This document shows, in pieces, positions 33,477 to 41,572 of a DNA stretch of 48,880 nt. Below the pieces are notes generated by a model that worked only from the letters and a program-made list of their open reading frames with translations, did no database searches and was not told where the DNA came from. The stretch covers positions 1 to 48,880 of the forward strand of contig JAJZQG010000031.1 in NCBI GenBank assembly GCA_021847645.1, in the 5' to 3' direction. Source of the stretch: Myxococcales bacterium. GTDB lineage: Bacteria > Myxococcota_A > Polyangia > Polyangiales > Polyangiaceae. Each line of letters starts with the position of its first letter. The first letter of the stretch is position 1. The position numbers and the translations under genes were made by a program.

Positions 33477-33797
33477 GTCCGTTGTTGTCCGCTGTCAGAT
33501 CGTCAGGCAACGGACGCACGTTCGCAGCCAGGAACAAGGCACTTGAGAGTGATTGTCCGTTGTGTCCGTTGCGTCCGTTGTCTATGTATGTATTCCCGCG
33601 CGTAGCCCTGCCGTCTTGTGTGTGTGCGGTGTGCTCGTCACGTCTCTGATCAAGGTGTCCGTTTGAGGCACCGTCAAAACGGGTCTCTAATACCCACGAG
33701 GACAACGGACGCTCTGTCCTACATTGCCAACCGCGCGACTTCGTTGACGAATCCGGCGAAAAAAGTGTCCGTTGACGACCACGGACAACTAACGGAC
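33477..33797. repeat. GTCCGTT iteron cluster, candidate replication origin (family A)
   Basis: The 476-bp gap 33337-33812 has no gene. It holds nine exact copies of GTCCGTT or its complement: 33477, 33555, 33564, 33573, 33657 and 33767 on plus, and 33509, 33704 and 33791 on minus, with near-copies at 33487 and 33780. The consensus of the better ones is TGTCCGTTG. Three are in tandem at exact 9-bp steps, followed by an A/T-richer TCTATGTATGTATTC. The cluster abuts the 3' end of the primase-helicase gene, as iteron origins often sit beside their initiator. Confidence 0.85.
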
Positions 33798-33812
33798 AAA
33801 CCCTCGCGGCTC

Positions 33813-36707
33813 TCATTCGTCGTCCCCTCCAACGCCCAACCGGACGCGGTAGCACATGGCCCGGACACCACCGACACGCGACGATCGGCCCCACTGCCCC
33901 CTGGCCTTCTGGGCGTCCGGGCTCTCGATCCAGCCGTTGGCTTCCCAGGTGCGGGCGAGGGTCGCGAGCGAGTACCCGGCGCGCGCCATCTCTTCGGAGG
34001 CTCGGGTCTGCAGGACATCGACCACGTGGATCTGCTCGTCGTCGTGGTCCTCGTTTTCCGCATCGACGATTCGCCCGATCCATTGGCCTCGCAGGGGCCT
34101 TGTGTAATCGCTGTTTCCGATGACGCGCTCGCGGGCCTTGCTCGGCTGCAGGGCTCCCCGGTTGGCTGCGATCCACGCGACGAGCTTGCCGAATGCGGCG
34201 GCAGCGGGATTGACCTGCTCGGTGGTGTTCGTGGTCTCGCGGGATAGGCGATTCCACGCCGTCTTGATCTGGACGATCCATGTGTCGTGCTCCGGCATCA
34301 TGTCGGGAACCAGGAGGCACGCGACATCGGCGGCAGCGAGACACACGGCAATCTGATCCGCCCACGTCCGCAAGACCTCGGACGACTCCGATAGTTGACC
34401 GAGCAGATCGCCCAGGTGTTCGTCACGCTTGCGGGCCAGTGCCTTGCGCTTCTCCGGCGAGGTCGCCACGAGCTTTTCCACCAGCGCACGCCCAGCATGC
34501 CCATAGTTCGCGCACAGCGCCGCGTTCAGCCGTCCGCCCGGGTCTGCGGCGTAGGGGCCTTTCAACTGCGGATAGCGCCGATTGACGCCCGTCTTGTGCA
34601 GGAACTCCGCGGCGTCGGTCTCGGTCGCCAGCGCGACGCAACCATGGGAACGGCGGACCTTTCGGAGCGTTGAATCGCGGCGCATGCCAGCGCGGGACTG
34701 CCCGTCGACCAGCATGTGCAACGCGGCTTCGATTTCCACCAGCGTCCGCGGGTCGCGCGTGTTGACCTTCACCTCATCGGCGAAATGCGGGAGGTCGTCC
34801 AGATGGGCGAATTGACCAGGGAGCGCCAGTAAGGTCGCGTTGCCGTTGCCGGCGATCCCCTCGAGTTGTCGCGACGATCCATCGCCCGTCGAGCCGAACG
34901 CGCTCAGGCCAAGGCGCATGACGGTTGACTTGCCGTCGCCACCTTCGGCCGCGAACATGAGCCCGACAACTGCCCAGCCGAACACGCGGAGCATCGGGGA
35001 GGCGAGGGCTGCAGCAAGGGCGAGGGCGGCAGCGGGCGAAGCGGAGATCAACTCGTTGGCGGTGTCGCGCCACACACGAACGTCTCCGGCTGTGCGCAAG
35101 GCTTCGATCATGTCGACCGCGCCGGAGCCGGGGGGCAGGCTCAGGGCTTCCGTCTCAGCACCGATACAGTCCGTGCCGTATAGAAACGAGGTGAAGTGAG
35201 TATCCCAGCCGGTGGACTCGCGCGCGTTGCGTCGGGGCAGGTTGTGGCGGTTGACGTTCAACGTGATCGACAGGTACGCCGCGAAGTCCTCATTGACGTT
35301 GCGTCCGGTCGCCAGCGGGATTCCGCTCCCTTCCACGAGCTTGGCGAGAGCCTTTTCATCTCGTAGCAGGGCACGCGGAACGGTTCGCACCTGACGCTTG
35401 CCGTCGAGCATCGCGCCAAGCTCCAGCATGTTCCCGGTGGGGGCGGACAACTCGGAGCGGATCCATATCGGCGCGAAGGCCACGCGGCGACCGTCGCCCC
35501 CCTCGGTTACTCGGAAGAGCTCGAGCTCGTGTGCATGGCCGTTGACCTGCCGGAGCGCGTAGCCCGGCGGAACCACAAGTCGAGCATCGACCGCACCGCC
35601 CAACACGTCGGAGAAGCGCTGCAGGGGGGCTTTCTCGGGCTCCGGCGTGGGCGCTGGCGTAGGCTCCGGCGTGGGCGCTGGCGTAGGCTCCGGCGTGGGC
35701 GCCAGGAGCGAACCGCGGACCATCCTGCCGCGACGAATCGCGCTCGCCAGCTTGTGCCGTAGCTCCCGCTCCGACCATGGTCCGTGACAGCGCGGGTTGT
35801 AGACGTCCCGCAGCAACTCCAGCGATTCGTATTCGGTAAGCTCGTAGCCCCGGACGCACGCTTGCGCGGCGTGGAAGCACGCGCGGCTCCCATACGATCC
35901 ATCGATCGCCGGCTCGCATTCCTGCAGGTACGCGCGGCATTGTTCGATCGCGGTCGGGGGGCTCGGGTCGCCACGGGGAATGAAGCGCTCCGGCTCCGGC
36001 TCGTCGCTCGGTGGGGGCTGGTATTCTGGCAGCGTCGCGACGGTCGCCGGCAGATCGATCGCGGCTCCGTCGACACGCAAGACTCTGCGAGGCGCCACGG
36101 TGTCAAAGGGTCGTGTCGGTCCGTAGAACACGCGCGACGGGTTGCCGGTTGTTGGATCGAATTTGAGCCCAAGACGCGACTCGAAGTAGACGCGGACTCG
36201 GTTGTACGCCTGCGACCATTCCGAGGGCTCGGTCCATGCCGTGGTGATGAAAACGATCATGCGCCACCGGGGGCCGATGCTCTTGTCCTTCGCGTGCTCG
36301 ATCATGTGCGAGGGCGACTCGTAGAACACGGCTGCGAGCCCAAGCTCCCGGCACAACTCGACGGCGCCGTCCCAAGACACCCCGGGCGCGGCGGCTTTCG
36401 TGTCGTGGTCGAGCGCGAGCGCGGTGCAGGACACAACCGCGTCGTCGCACCGATGCCGTCGCAAGACGCGGTTGTCCTCGGCTGCCTTGTCACACGTCTC
36501 CGGCGTACACTCCGCGCGGACGGTGGCGAAGACGGGGGCCGGAAGGTTCTCCTTGCACTTGATCTGTCGAGCTTGGCGTTCGTAGTAGACCACAAGCTCG
36601 TGAAGGGAGAACGTGCGATCTTTCCCGCCCGTGCTGGTGCGGACGTCCGACCAGACGGTCAACGCCACGGTGGGGGGTAGCGGGCCGGTAATGATCCGGG
36701 CGGTCAT
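33813..36707 (-). CDS. Primase-polymerase / DUF927 helicase replication protein
   Basis: 964 residues. The N-terminal part (about 40-260) resembles an archaeo-eukaryotic-type primase domain: ALALDHDTKAA (acidic metal site), VFYESPSHMIEHAKD, GPRWRMIVFITTAW and PSRVFYGPTRPFD. Residues about 305-355 look like a primase C-terminal helical unit (SERELRHKLASAIRRGRM). A Pro-Thr-Glu linker encoded by a 24-bp tandem repeat follows. Residues about 385-750 match DUF927 with its ATPase: GWAVVGLMFAAEGGDGKST (Walker A at about 612) and AHLDDLPHF (Walker B-like). The start overlaps the upstream stop in ATGA. It is the likely initiator and helicase for the element, beside the GTCCGTT cluster. Confidence 0.85.
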   Translation of the reverse strand: MTARIITGPLPPTVALTVWSDVRTSTGGKDRTFSLHELVVYYERQARQIKCKENLPAPVFATVRAECTPETCDKAAEDNRVLRRHRCDDAVVSCTALALDHDTKAAAPGVSWDGAVELCRELGLAAVFYESPSHMIEHAKDKSIGPRWRMIVFITTAWTEPSEWSQAYNRVRVYFESRLGLKFDPTTGNPSRVFYGPTRPFDTVAPRRVLRVDGAAIDLPATVATLPEYQPPPSDEPEPERFIPRGDPSPPTAIEQCRAYLQECEPAIDGSYGSRACFHAAQACVRGYELTEYESLELLRDVYNPRCHGPWSERELRHKLASAIRRGRMVRGSLLAPTPEPTPAPTPEPTPAPTPEPEKAPLQRFSDVLGGAVDARLVVPPGYALRQVNGHAHELELFRVTEGGDGRRVAFAPIWIRSELSAPTGNMLELGAMLDGKRQVRTVPRALLRDEKALAKLVEGSGIPLATGRNVNEDFAAYLSITLNVNRHNLPRRNARESTGWDTHFTSFLYGTDCIGAETEALSLPPGSGAVDMIEALRTAGDVRVWRDTANELISASPAAALALAAALASPMLRVFGWAVVGLMFAAEGGDGKSTVMRLGLSAFGSTGDGSSRQLEGIAGNGNATLLALPGQFAHLDDLPHFADEVKVNTRDPRTLVEIEAALHMLVDGQSRAGMRRDSTLRKVRRSHGCVALATETDAAEFLHKTGVNRRYPQLKGPYAADPGGRLNAALCANYGHAGRALVEKLVATSPEKRKALARKRDEHLGDLLGQLSESSEVLRTWADQIAVCLAAADVACLLVPDMMPEHDTWIVQIKTAWNRLSRETTNTTEQVNPAAAAFGKLVAWIAANRGALQPSKARERVIGNSDYTRPLRGQWIGRIVDAENEDHDDEQIHVVDVLQTRASEEMARAGYSLATLARTWEANGWIESPDAQKARGQWGRSSRVGGVRAMCYRVRLGVGGDDE
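35641..35701. repeat. 24-bp tandem repeat encoding a Pro-rich linker
   Basis: Two and a half copies of a 24-bp unit (starting TCCGGCGTGGGCGC) inside the replication gene, encoding repeats of APTPEPTP between the primase and helicase halves. Length is likely variable by slippage. Confidence 0.85.
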
Positions 36708-37084
36708 GAAAGCACCGCCGATCCAGATGACATCGCATGCACCGCGTTGCCAACCAGCGCCGACAGGATGAAGTCCCCATCCGGTAGGATGATGACCACG
36801 GGCGCGATGTTTGTGGGGCACGTCCGCAGTTGCGGGATCCATTTCGGCCGGTCGAGGTCACGGAGCAGATCGATCATGCTGTCAGTCGGCAGCCACAGCA
36901 GCCGGCTCTCGTCGGTCCGCGGATCCATCGCGACAAGCCCGACTTGTCCAGGGCCATGCGGCGCAGCACCCAGCACCGCGCACGTTTCGACGATCCGGTC
37001 TCGCAGATCAGGTGATAGGTTCGCGATGTATTCGGGGGTCGGGAGCCTGTGCGGCATCGCTGCTCGTCGTCCACGGCGGTTCAT
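36704..37084 (-). CDS. Element protein, unknown function
   Basis: 126 residues, coupled by ATGA on both sides to the excisionase-like and replication genes. Two parts are visible: a helical TPEYIANLSPDLRDRIVETC, then a beta-rich WLPTDSMIDLLRDLDRPKWI, TNIAPVVIILPDGDFILSAL and GNAVHAMSSG. The even composition argues for a real gene. No family recognised. Its place directly before the replication protein suggests a role in replication or its control. Confidence 0.65.
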   Translation of the reverse strand: MNRRGRRAAMPHRLPTPEYIANLSPDLRDRIVETCAVLGAAPHGPGQVGLVAMDPRTDESRLLWLPTDSMIDLLRDLDRPKWIPQLRTCPTNIAPVVIILPDGDFILSALVGNAVHAMSSGSAVLS

Positions 37085-37341
37085 CGCGCACCTCCTGCCC
37101 GACGCAGCCCCACGTCCGCCAGCACGCTGTCGACGCTTTCGTCTCGCTCAACTGTCGCCGACACTTCCGCGCGGTGCGTGTCGAGCCACGACAGCAAGTC
37201 GGATGCGCGCACGATCACTTCCCGCCCCACCTTCGCCTTCGGCACGTCGCTCTCGAGCACGAAGCGCCACGACATCCCCGTGAGCGCTTCGCAGTTGCGA
37301 CGACCGATAGTGATTGGGGTTGCGGAGAACGCGGCTTTCAT
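37081..37341 (-). CDS. AlpA/excisionase-like winged HTH protein
   Basis: 86 residues. The core ITIGRRNCEALTGMSWRFVL is followed by ESDVPKAKVGREVIVRASDL and LSWLDTH: a helix-turn-helix followed by a 'wing' strand with the VG-R-x-V-x-x-x-DL pattern of AlpA, Xis and HTH_17 excisionases. These proteins bend att DNA to direct excision, or activate excision genes in P4-like satellites. The ATG overlaps the preceding stop. It lies 1.6 kb from the right att, while the integrase is at the other end; in the circle the two ends meet. Confidence 0.7.
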   Translation of the reverse strand: MKAAFSATPITIGRRNCEALTGMSWRFVLESDVPKAKVGREVIVRASDLLSWLDTHRAEVSATVERDESVDSVLADVGLRRAGGAR

Positions 37342-37562
37342 CGACTCGCCTCGCCCGATCGAATGAGATCGGCAGGCAAAGCGCCCCGCTCGGTCAACGC
37401 CGCGATCGCGGCTTCGATGCGCACGCGCTGCATGGGCTGCACCGCTGCGCCGCTGAGGTAGTGGCGGACGCTCACCTCGCCCACGGCAGCGACGACAGCG
37501 ATCAGTCGTCGCTCGTGTGCTGTCAGCTTCAGTCGTGTGTCGATCTGCTTCTCGGTCGTCAT
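37338..37562 (-). CDS. Small HTH-like regulator
   Basis: 74 residues. A helical core KLTAHERRLIAVVAAVGEVS followed by VRHYLSGAAVQPMQRVRIEA and AIAALTERG. The 'V-R-H-Y-L-x-G' turn followed by a helix recalls the DNA-recognition helix and hinge of LacI/Xre-like regulators, seen in many short proteobacterial proteins. It is coupled by ATGA to the excisionase-like gene. It probably regulates the rightmost operon, but no binding site could be assigned. Confidence 0.6.
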   Translation of the reverse strand: MTTEKQIDTRLKLTAHERRLIAVVAAVGEVSVRHYLSGAAVQPMQRVRIEAAIAALTERGALPADLIRSGEASR

Positions 37563-37616
37563 GAAAACATGGCGGCGGAAACTCGACAGCAGATCGGTGC
37601 TGAGTTTTTCGCGGGC

Positions 37617-38594
37617 CTATTTTTCTAGGCGAATGCGAGCAGCGAGGGCGGGGTCAGATGCCGCGATCTTTTTTTCGAGGTCATGTCGATTTTTGAGAAG
37701 GGCTCGGATTGAAGCGTCGTTGAGCTTGCCAGACACGTCTCCTTTGCGTGGACGTCCGCCTCCACCCTTCCGATTTGCCGCGGTCGGCGAGTAGTGGTCG
37801 AGAAGCCAGCTGACATGCTCTGTGGTAAGCCACGTTGGCAGGACAGACAGTCTATCGAATGCGCGTAGCTCGCCGCGCGCGTACGCGAGTACGTGCGCAG
37901 CGGACGCGAACGCGCCGGGCGCGACGTGGTTTCGATTCTGCGTCAATCGCGCTTCGAGCGCGTGGGCCAGCCCTTCGGCGACGAGCGAGATCCAAATATC
38001 GGCCAGGCGCGCGGCAGCATTCTCGAGAGCGTCTCGCACCTCTTTGCGGACGATGATGCTTTCACAAGCACGCTCTCCTTGCAGGAGGCGGGCGAGTCGC
38101 GCAGCCTGCTCCTGCTCCGCCTCAGTGAGACGGACCCAACCTTCTTGATCATGCTCGCGCACGACTCCGACGTGAGTCGCTGGGTTCTCGTCATCTGCGA
38201 TGATCGAACGCTGCGCGCTGTGATCATTCCAACGATGTAGCGGCAACTCCTTCATCGCTGAGAGCAGATGCATCGCTTCATGTCGCGGTCGAAGTCGTTC
38301 AAGCTCACGAGATTCCGCGCGCGCTCGGTCCGCATCTGCCAGTGTCGCACGTGCGAAATCTCCGGCGGCTTCGTCAACGGTCGCCACCGCCAACGCGGCA
38401 CGGAGCCGCGCGTCAGATTTAACCGATTCGACGATCTGGATCGAGCGAGCTTGCTCTTCGGCCAGCGCTGGGCGCCACGCGCGTTCCGCCTCCCAGGCAC
38501 GTCGAGCCAATTCGTCGCGTGGTGGAGATGCGTTGCGCCTGCGTTGCTTGGTGACTATCCTGCGGTTCACGGGTTGCTCGCTCCAACTCGTCAT
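37617..38594 (-). CDS. Element protein of about 325 residues, unknown function
   Basis: Highly helical and charged. The N-terminal half is Arg/Glu/Ala-rich and coiled-coil-like (ELARRAWEAERAWRPALAEE, QARSIQIVESVKSDARLRAA). The centre has LHRWNDHSAQRSII and a GWVRLTEAEQEQAARLARLL block. The C-terminal part has PTWLTTEHVSWLLDHYSPTA, then RKGGGGRPRKGDVSGKLNDA, a basic hinge like an AT-hook or HTH boundary. DNA binding by the C-terminal part is plausible, and the protein may be structural or regulatory. The start is uncertain: ATG 38594 or TTG 38612. Confidence 0.6.
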   Translation of the reverse strand: MTSWSEQPVNRRIVTKQRRRNASPPRDELARRAWEAERAWRPALAEEQARSIQIVESVKSDARLRAALAVATVDEAAGDFARATLADADRARAESRELERLRPRHEAMHLLSAMKELPLHRWNDHSAQRSIIADDENPATHVGVVREHDQEGWVRLTEAEQEQAARLARLLQGERACESIIVRKEVRDALENAAARLADIWISLVAEGLAHALEARLTQNRNHVAPGAFASAAHVLAYARGELRAFDRLSVLPTWLTTEHVSWLLDHYSPTAANRKGGGGRPRKGDVSGKLNDASIRALLKNRHDLEKKIAASDPALAARIRLEK

Positions 38595-38635
38595 CGGCTC
38601 GGGAGGCGCCAACCTCGCCGGGCCGTTTCCTTGTT

Positions 38636-38842
38636 CTAACCACGCCTCCGTGCGGTGTCGATCGACACCACATTCCCCTGCCCCGCTCGCCGCTCCTCGT
38701 CATCGAGGCGCCGCAGCTCCCGCAACTCTGCCAGCACCCCCCTGGCGTCCCCGTCGTCGGCCGTCTCGAGCAACCGATACAAGACCGTGCGCCGACGTTC
38801 CCGCTCGGCCGCGTCAACTGGCTCCTCGGGGGTTTGTCGCAT
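38636..38842 (-). CDS. Small right-end protein, in frame with the integrase across attP
   Basis: 68 residues from ATG 38842. A charged helical protein: TPEEPVDAAERERRRTVLYR, LLETADDGDARGVLAELREL, RRLDDEERRAGQGNVVSIDT. The same frame stays open back through the att repeat, and in the circular form it becomes the C-terminal continuation of the integrase (577 residues in all). Integrated, it would be read from its own ATG, with the tRNA-Leu gene upstream on the same strand. No family recognised. Confidence 0.5.
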   Translation of the reverse strand: MRQTPEEPVDAAERERRRTVLYRLLETADDGDARGVLAELRELRRLDDEERRAGQGNVVSIDTARRRG

Positions 38843-38891
38843 GTGAATGTCGCACGCGCTGTCTTCCCGATCCCCGTCCGTTTCGTTTTCG

Positions 38892-38978
<87 letters not shown>

Positions 38979-39121
38979 CAATCCGGTGACTGCGTTGGGA
39001 CATCTACACCAACCCGACGCCCTTGCGAAGCCCCCGCAAACGGGTTTTGGACCTCTCGCCTGTTGACCCACGCCCGCCGAGCGTCCACCGTTGTCGGCGC
39101 ATCACCCCGCGCTCCATCCCC

Positions 39122-39724
39122 ATGAAGAGCAAATCTGCCCGCGCCTCGCTCGAACGCTGGATGAAACCGGCCCGAAGACGTCGCCGCAAGGGCGGTGAGC
39201 CCGATGCGAAGAGCGTCTCGCTGGGCGCTATCCTGGCACGGCTCGACCCGGAAGTCGGCCCCAGCCACCCCGACGCCGGTCCCATCACCCAAAGCGATTG
39301 GGAAAAGCTCGTCGGCCCGCGCATTGCCGACCGATCGAGCCCGGAGCGGTTGGAGCCCGACGGAACGCTGGTCGTGCGTGTTCCGACCTCGGTCTGGGCG
39401 CAGGAGCTGTCCCTGCTCTCGGCCACGATCCTCGAGCGTGTCGCGCAGCTCGGGCTTCGAGCCTCGCGGCTTCGCACCATCGTCGGCGCGGCCCCCCAAC
39501 AGCTCCGCCCTACGGCGCAGCGGCACGTTCGCCGGCTCGTCGCGGCACCGGTCCCGTTGCCGCCATCGGTTCGTGAGTCCGTCGCGGAGATCGAAGACCA
39601 AGCACTGCGCGAGTCGGTGGCCGCAGCGGCAACCGCCAGCCTGTCGGAGGTTGCGGCCGACGAGCGTCGGGCACGCGACAAGGGACGATCAGCGCGCGCA
39701 CGAACGCCGCAGCGCAGGCGTTAA
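39122..39724 (+). CDS. DciA-like DUF721 protein
   Basis: 200 residues. The central part has the DUF721 signature: ITQSDWEKLVGPRIADRSSP, then a PDGTLVVRVPTSVWAQELSL and LLSATILERVAQLGLRASRL block, which form the KH-like DciA fold. DciA is the ancestral loader or stimulator of the replicative helicase in bacteria lacking DnaC/DnaI. A basic N-terminus and a disordered Arg-rich tail extend either side. The ATG with the conserved part just after it was chosen over an upstream in-frame reading. It is convergent with the FHA gene, five bases apart. Confidence 0.82.
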   Translation: MKSKSARASLERWMKPARRRRRKGGEPDAKSVSLGAILARLDPEVGPSHPDAGPITQSDWEKLVGPRIADRSSPERLEPDGTLVVRVPTSVWAQELSLLSATILERVAQLGLRASRLRTIVGAAPQQLRPTAQRHVRRLVAAPVPLPPSVRESVAEIEDQALRESVAAAATASLSEVAADERRARDKGRSARARTPQRRR

Positions 39725-39729
39725 TCCGG

Positions 39730-40578
39730 CTACTGCAGCGTGACGAGCCGCTCGAGGCCTTCGAGCCGCTGGACAAGGAAGCGATCGGCCGGCCCCATGC
39801 TCGGCGACATCTCGCGCATCGCGTCCACGTACGCACGCAGCCGCGCGAGGTCGACGTCCTTGATCTTGCGCAAGGCGCCGTGCAGCTCGTCGATGGTCGG
39901 GCCCGCGCAGGGACGGCGCCCCGCGGTGTGCAACTCGATGACGTAGTCGACCCAACGCGCCTTGAGCGTCGCGGCGGCCAGCCGCGCGCCAAAGTGGCCG
40001 GCTCGCTCGAAGAGCGTCGGGTCCACGTCGACGCCAGCCTGCGCGGAACGCAGAACGTGGTCGAGCAGGGTCGAGAGCAGACGTTCGGCTTCATCCGCGC
40101 GGCCGAGCGCGAGCGCCTTCTCTGCGACGCCTCCGAGCAAACGAAACGCGTCGGCCTTGCTGGTGGCATCATGCTCGCGTTGGTCGCTGGAGCCTGGACC
40201 GGCCTCGGGCGAGGGGGGACGCACAGGCGCCATGGCCGTGACGGTGACCGGGCTGACCGCGGGGACATCGCTCGCACGACGAGTCGGCGGGCTTCCGGCG
40301 GACATGATGGACAACGTCATCTCTTGGGAGCCGACCATGATGCGGTCGCCATGAGTGACCCGATGGACCCCGGCAATCTTCTCGCCGTTGACAAGCACCC
40401 CGTTGCGGCTGCCGAGGTCCTCGACTTCGACATGGTCGTCGGACACGATCAGCAGCGCGTGCTTGCGCGACACGAGCGGGTCGTCGAGCGACAGCTGGCA
40501 CTCGGTGCTGCGCCCGATGAGGAAACGGCCTGGTGGAAGCTCGAAGTCGTGGTGGAGATAACGGAGGCGGAACACCAT
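39730..40578 (-). CDS. FHA-domain protein A
   Basis: 282 residues. An N-terminal FHA phosphothreonine-binding domain (about 1-95): PGRFLIGRSTECQLSLDDPL, VSRKHALLIV, VEVEDLGSRNGVLVNGEKI, with the conserved Gly-Arg, Ser-Arg-x-His and Asn-Gly residues. A Pro/Ser-rich linker leads to a helical C-terminal domain (ADAFRLLGGVAEKALALGRA and ARLRAYVDAMREM) of unknown fold. Paralogous to the next gene upstream (same order: FHA, linker, helical domain), and 12 bp downstream of it. A likely reader of Ser/Thr phosphorylation by the kinases of this organism. Confidence 0.9.
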   Translation of the reverse strand: MVFRLRYLHHDFELPPGRFLIGRSTECQLSLDDPLVSRKHALLIVSDDHVEVEDLGSRNGVLVNGEKIAGVHRVTHGDRIMVGSQEMTLSIMSAGSPPTRRASDVPAVSPVTVTAMAPVRPPSPEAGPGSSDQREHDATSKADAFRLLGGVAEKALALGRADEAERLLSTLLDHVLRSAQAGVDVDPTLFERAGHFGARLAAATLKARWVDYVIELHTAGRRPCAGPTIDELHGALRKIKDVDLARLRAYVDAMREMSPSMGPADRFLVQRLEGLERLVTLQ

Positions 40579-40590
40579 CGTGTTTAGGCC

Positions 40591-41463
40591 CTACTGCCGG
40601 AGCTCGCGACGCCATTGCTCCAATGCAGCGAGCGATGACGCCTCGTCGGTTCCGGACGTGATGGCGGTGGAAGTTGCGTGCCGGAGACAAGCATCGAGGT
40701 CAGCGACGACATCGGCGCTGTCTTGAAGAGGCACGGTCCTGAGTCGCGCGACCGCTTCGGCCGATGGCAGACGACCGGAGCGACACAAGACAGCGGCCGT
40801 CCAGCGGACCCACTTGGCGGAGTGTCGAGCTTGGGCGACGCGAGACGCTACGGACACCAGCCGCGTGTACTCCTCTTCGTTCGGGACATCGCCGGCGGCG
40901 AGCCGTTCCTCGAGCGCGGCAGCCACCCGGCCCATGACTTCGTCGGCGTCTTCCCAACGGCCGATGCTCAGCGCGCGGTCGATCAGCTCGAACAGCAGGT
41001 CCATGGCCCAGCTGGGACGACTCGAGGCCAGGACTCCGGACAGCGTGGCTTCCTCCTGATTGGGGCGGCCAACTCCGCCGCAGTGCGGACAAGTACCGAG
41101 CTCCTGGGGGAACGGGGTCCCGCAGCTTTCGCAGTTTCGCAGAAAGCCCGTGGACTTGCCCGAGCTCCGCCGAGAGCCGGTGGTCTGCAGGTGGAACAGG
41201 AATTCCTGCGCCCCTATCCGCACGCGATCCCGGTCGTGGAGAGGCGTCGGCTCGCGGACCAGTACCCCATTGACCCGGACGCCGTTGCGGGAGTTCAAGT
41301 CCTCGATCGTGGCGGAGTCGCCGTCGACCACGATCCGTGCGTGCACGCGCGACACGAGGGGATCCTCGATGGTGACGTGACAATCCGGGCTTCGGCCGAG
41401 AAGGGTCTCGCCGGCAACCAGGTCGATCTCCTGAAGATGAAATCGCAAACGATATCGCGCCAC
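40591..41463 (-). CDS. FHA-domain protein B with a zinc-ribbon
   Basis: 290 residues from GTG 41463 (GAGG five bases upstream). FHA domain at about 1-95: AGETLLGRSPDCHVTIEDPL, VSRVHARIVV, ATIEDLNSRNGVRVNGVL. After it comes a small zinc-ribbon (NCESCGTPFPQELGTCPHCG, two CxxC pairs) absent from its neighbour. The C-terminal helical domain (MDLLFELIDRALSIGRWEDA and ARLRTVPLQDSADVV) matches that of the other FHA protein. The pair is probably a tandem duplication with diverged roles. A longer in-frame start at 41529 is less likely. Confidence 0.88.
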   Translation of the reverse strand: MARYRLRFHLQEIDLVAGETLLGRSPDCHVTIEDPLVSRVHARIVVDGDSATIEDLNSRNGVRVNGVLVREPTPLHDRDRVRIGAQEFLFHLQTTGSRRSSGKSTGFLRNCESCGTPFPQELGTCPHCGGVGRPNQEEATLSGVLASSRPSWAMDLLFELIDRALSIGRWEDADEVMGRVAAALEERLAAGDVPNEEEYTRLVSVASRVAQARHSAKWVRWTAAVLCRSGRLPSAEAVARLRTVPLQDSADVVADLDACLRHATSTAITSGTDEASSLAALEQWRRELRQ

Positions 41464-41572
41464 TGGTCCCTCGCGCTCGCGGTGACCGTGATCTGGCAGA
41501 GCGTACCAACCCTGGTCGGCTCCCGTCAAAGCCGATTGCCCTCCGGGTCAAATCGTGGTGTTGCCATGGTCG

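Noticed and set aside
33460..34365. Minus-strand frame overlapping the end of the replication gene and the iterons
   Set aside because: Arg-rich, out of frame with the clear primase-helicase gene, and its tail is just the iteron sequence.
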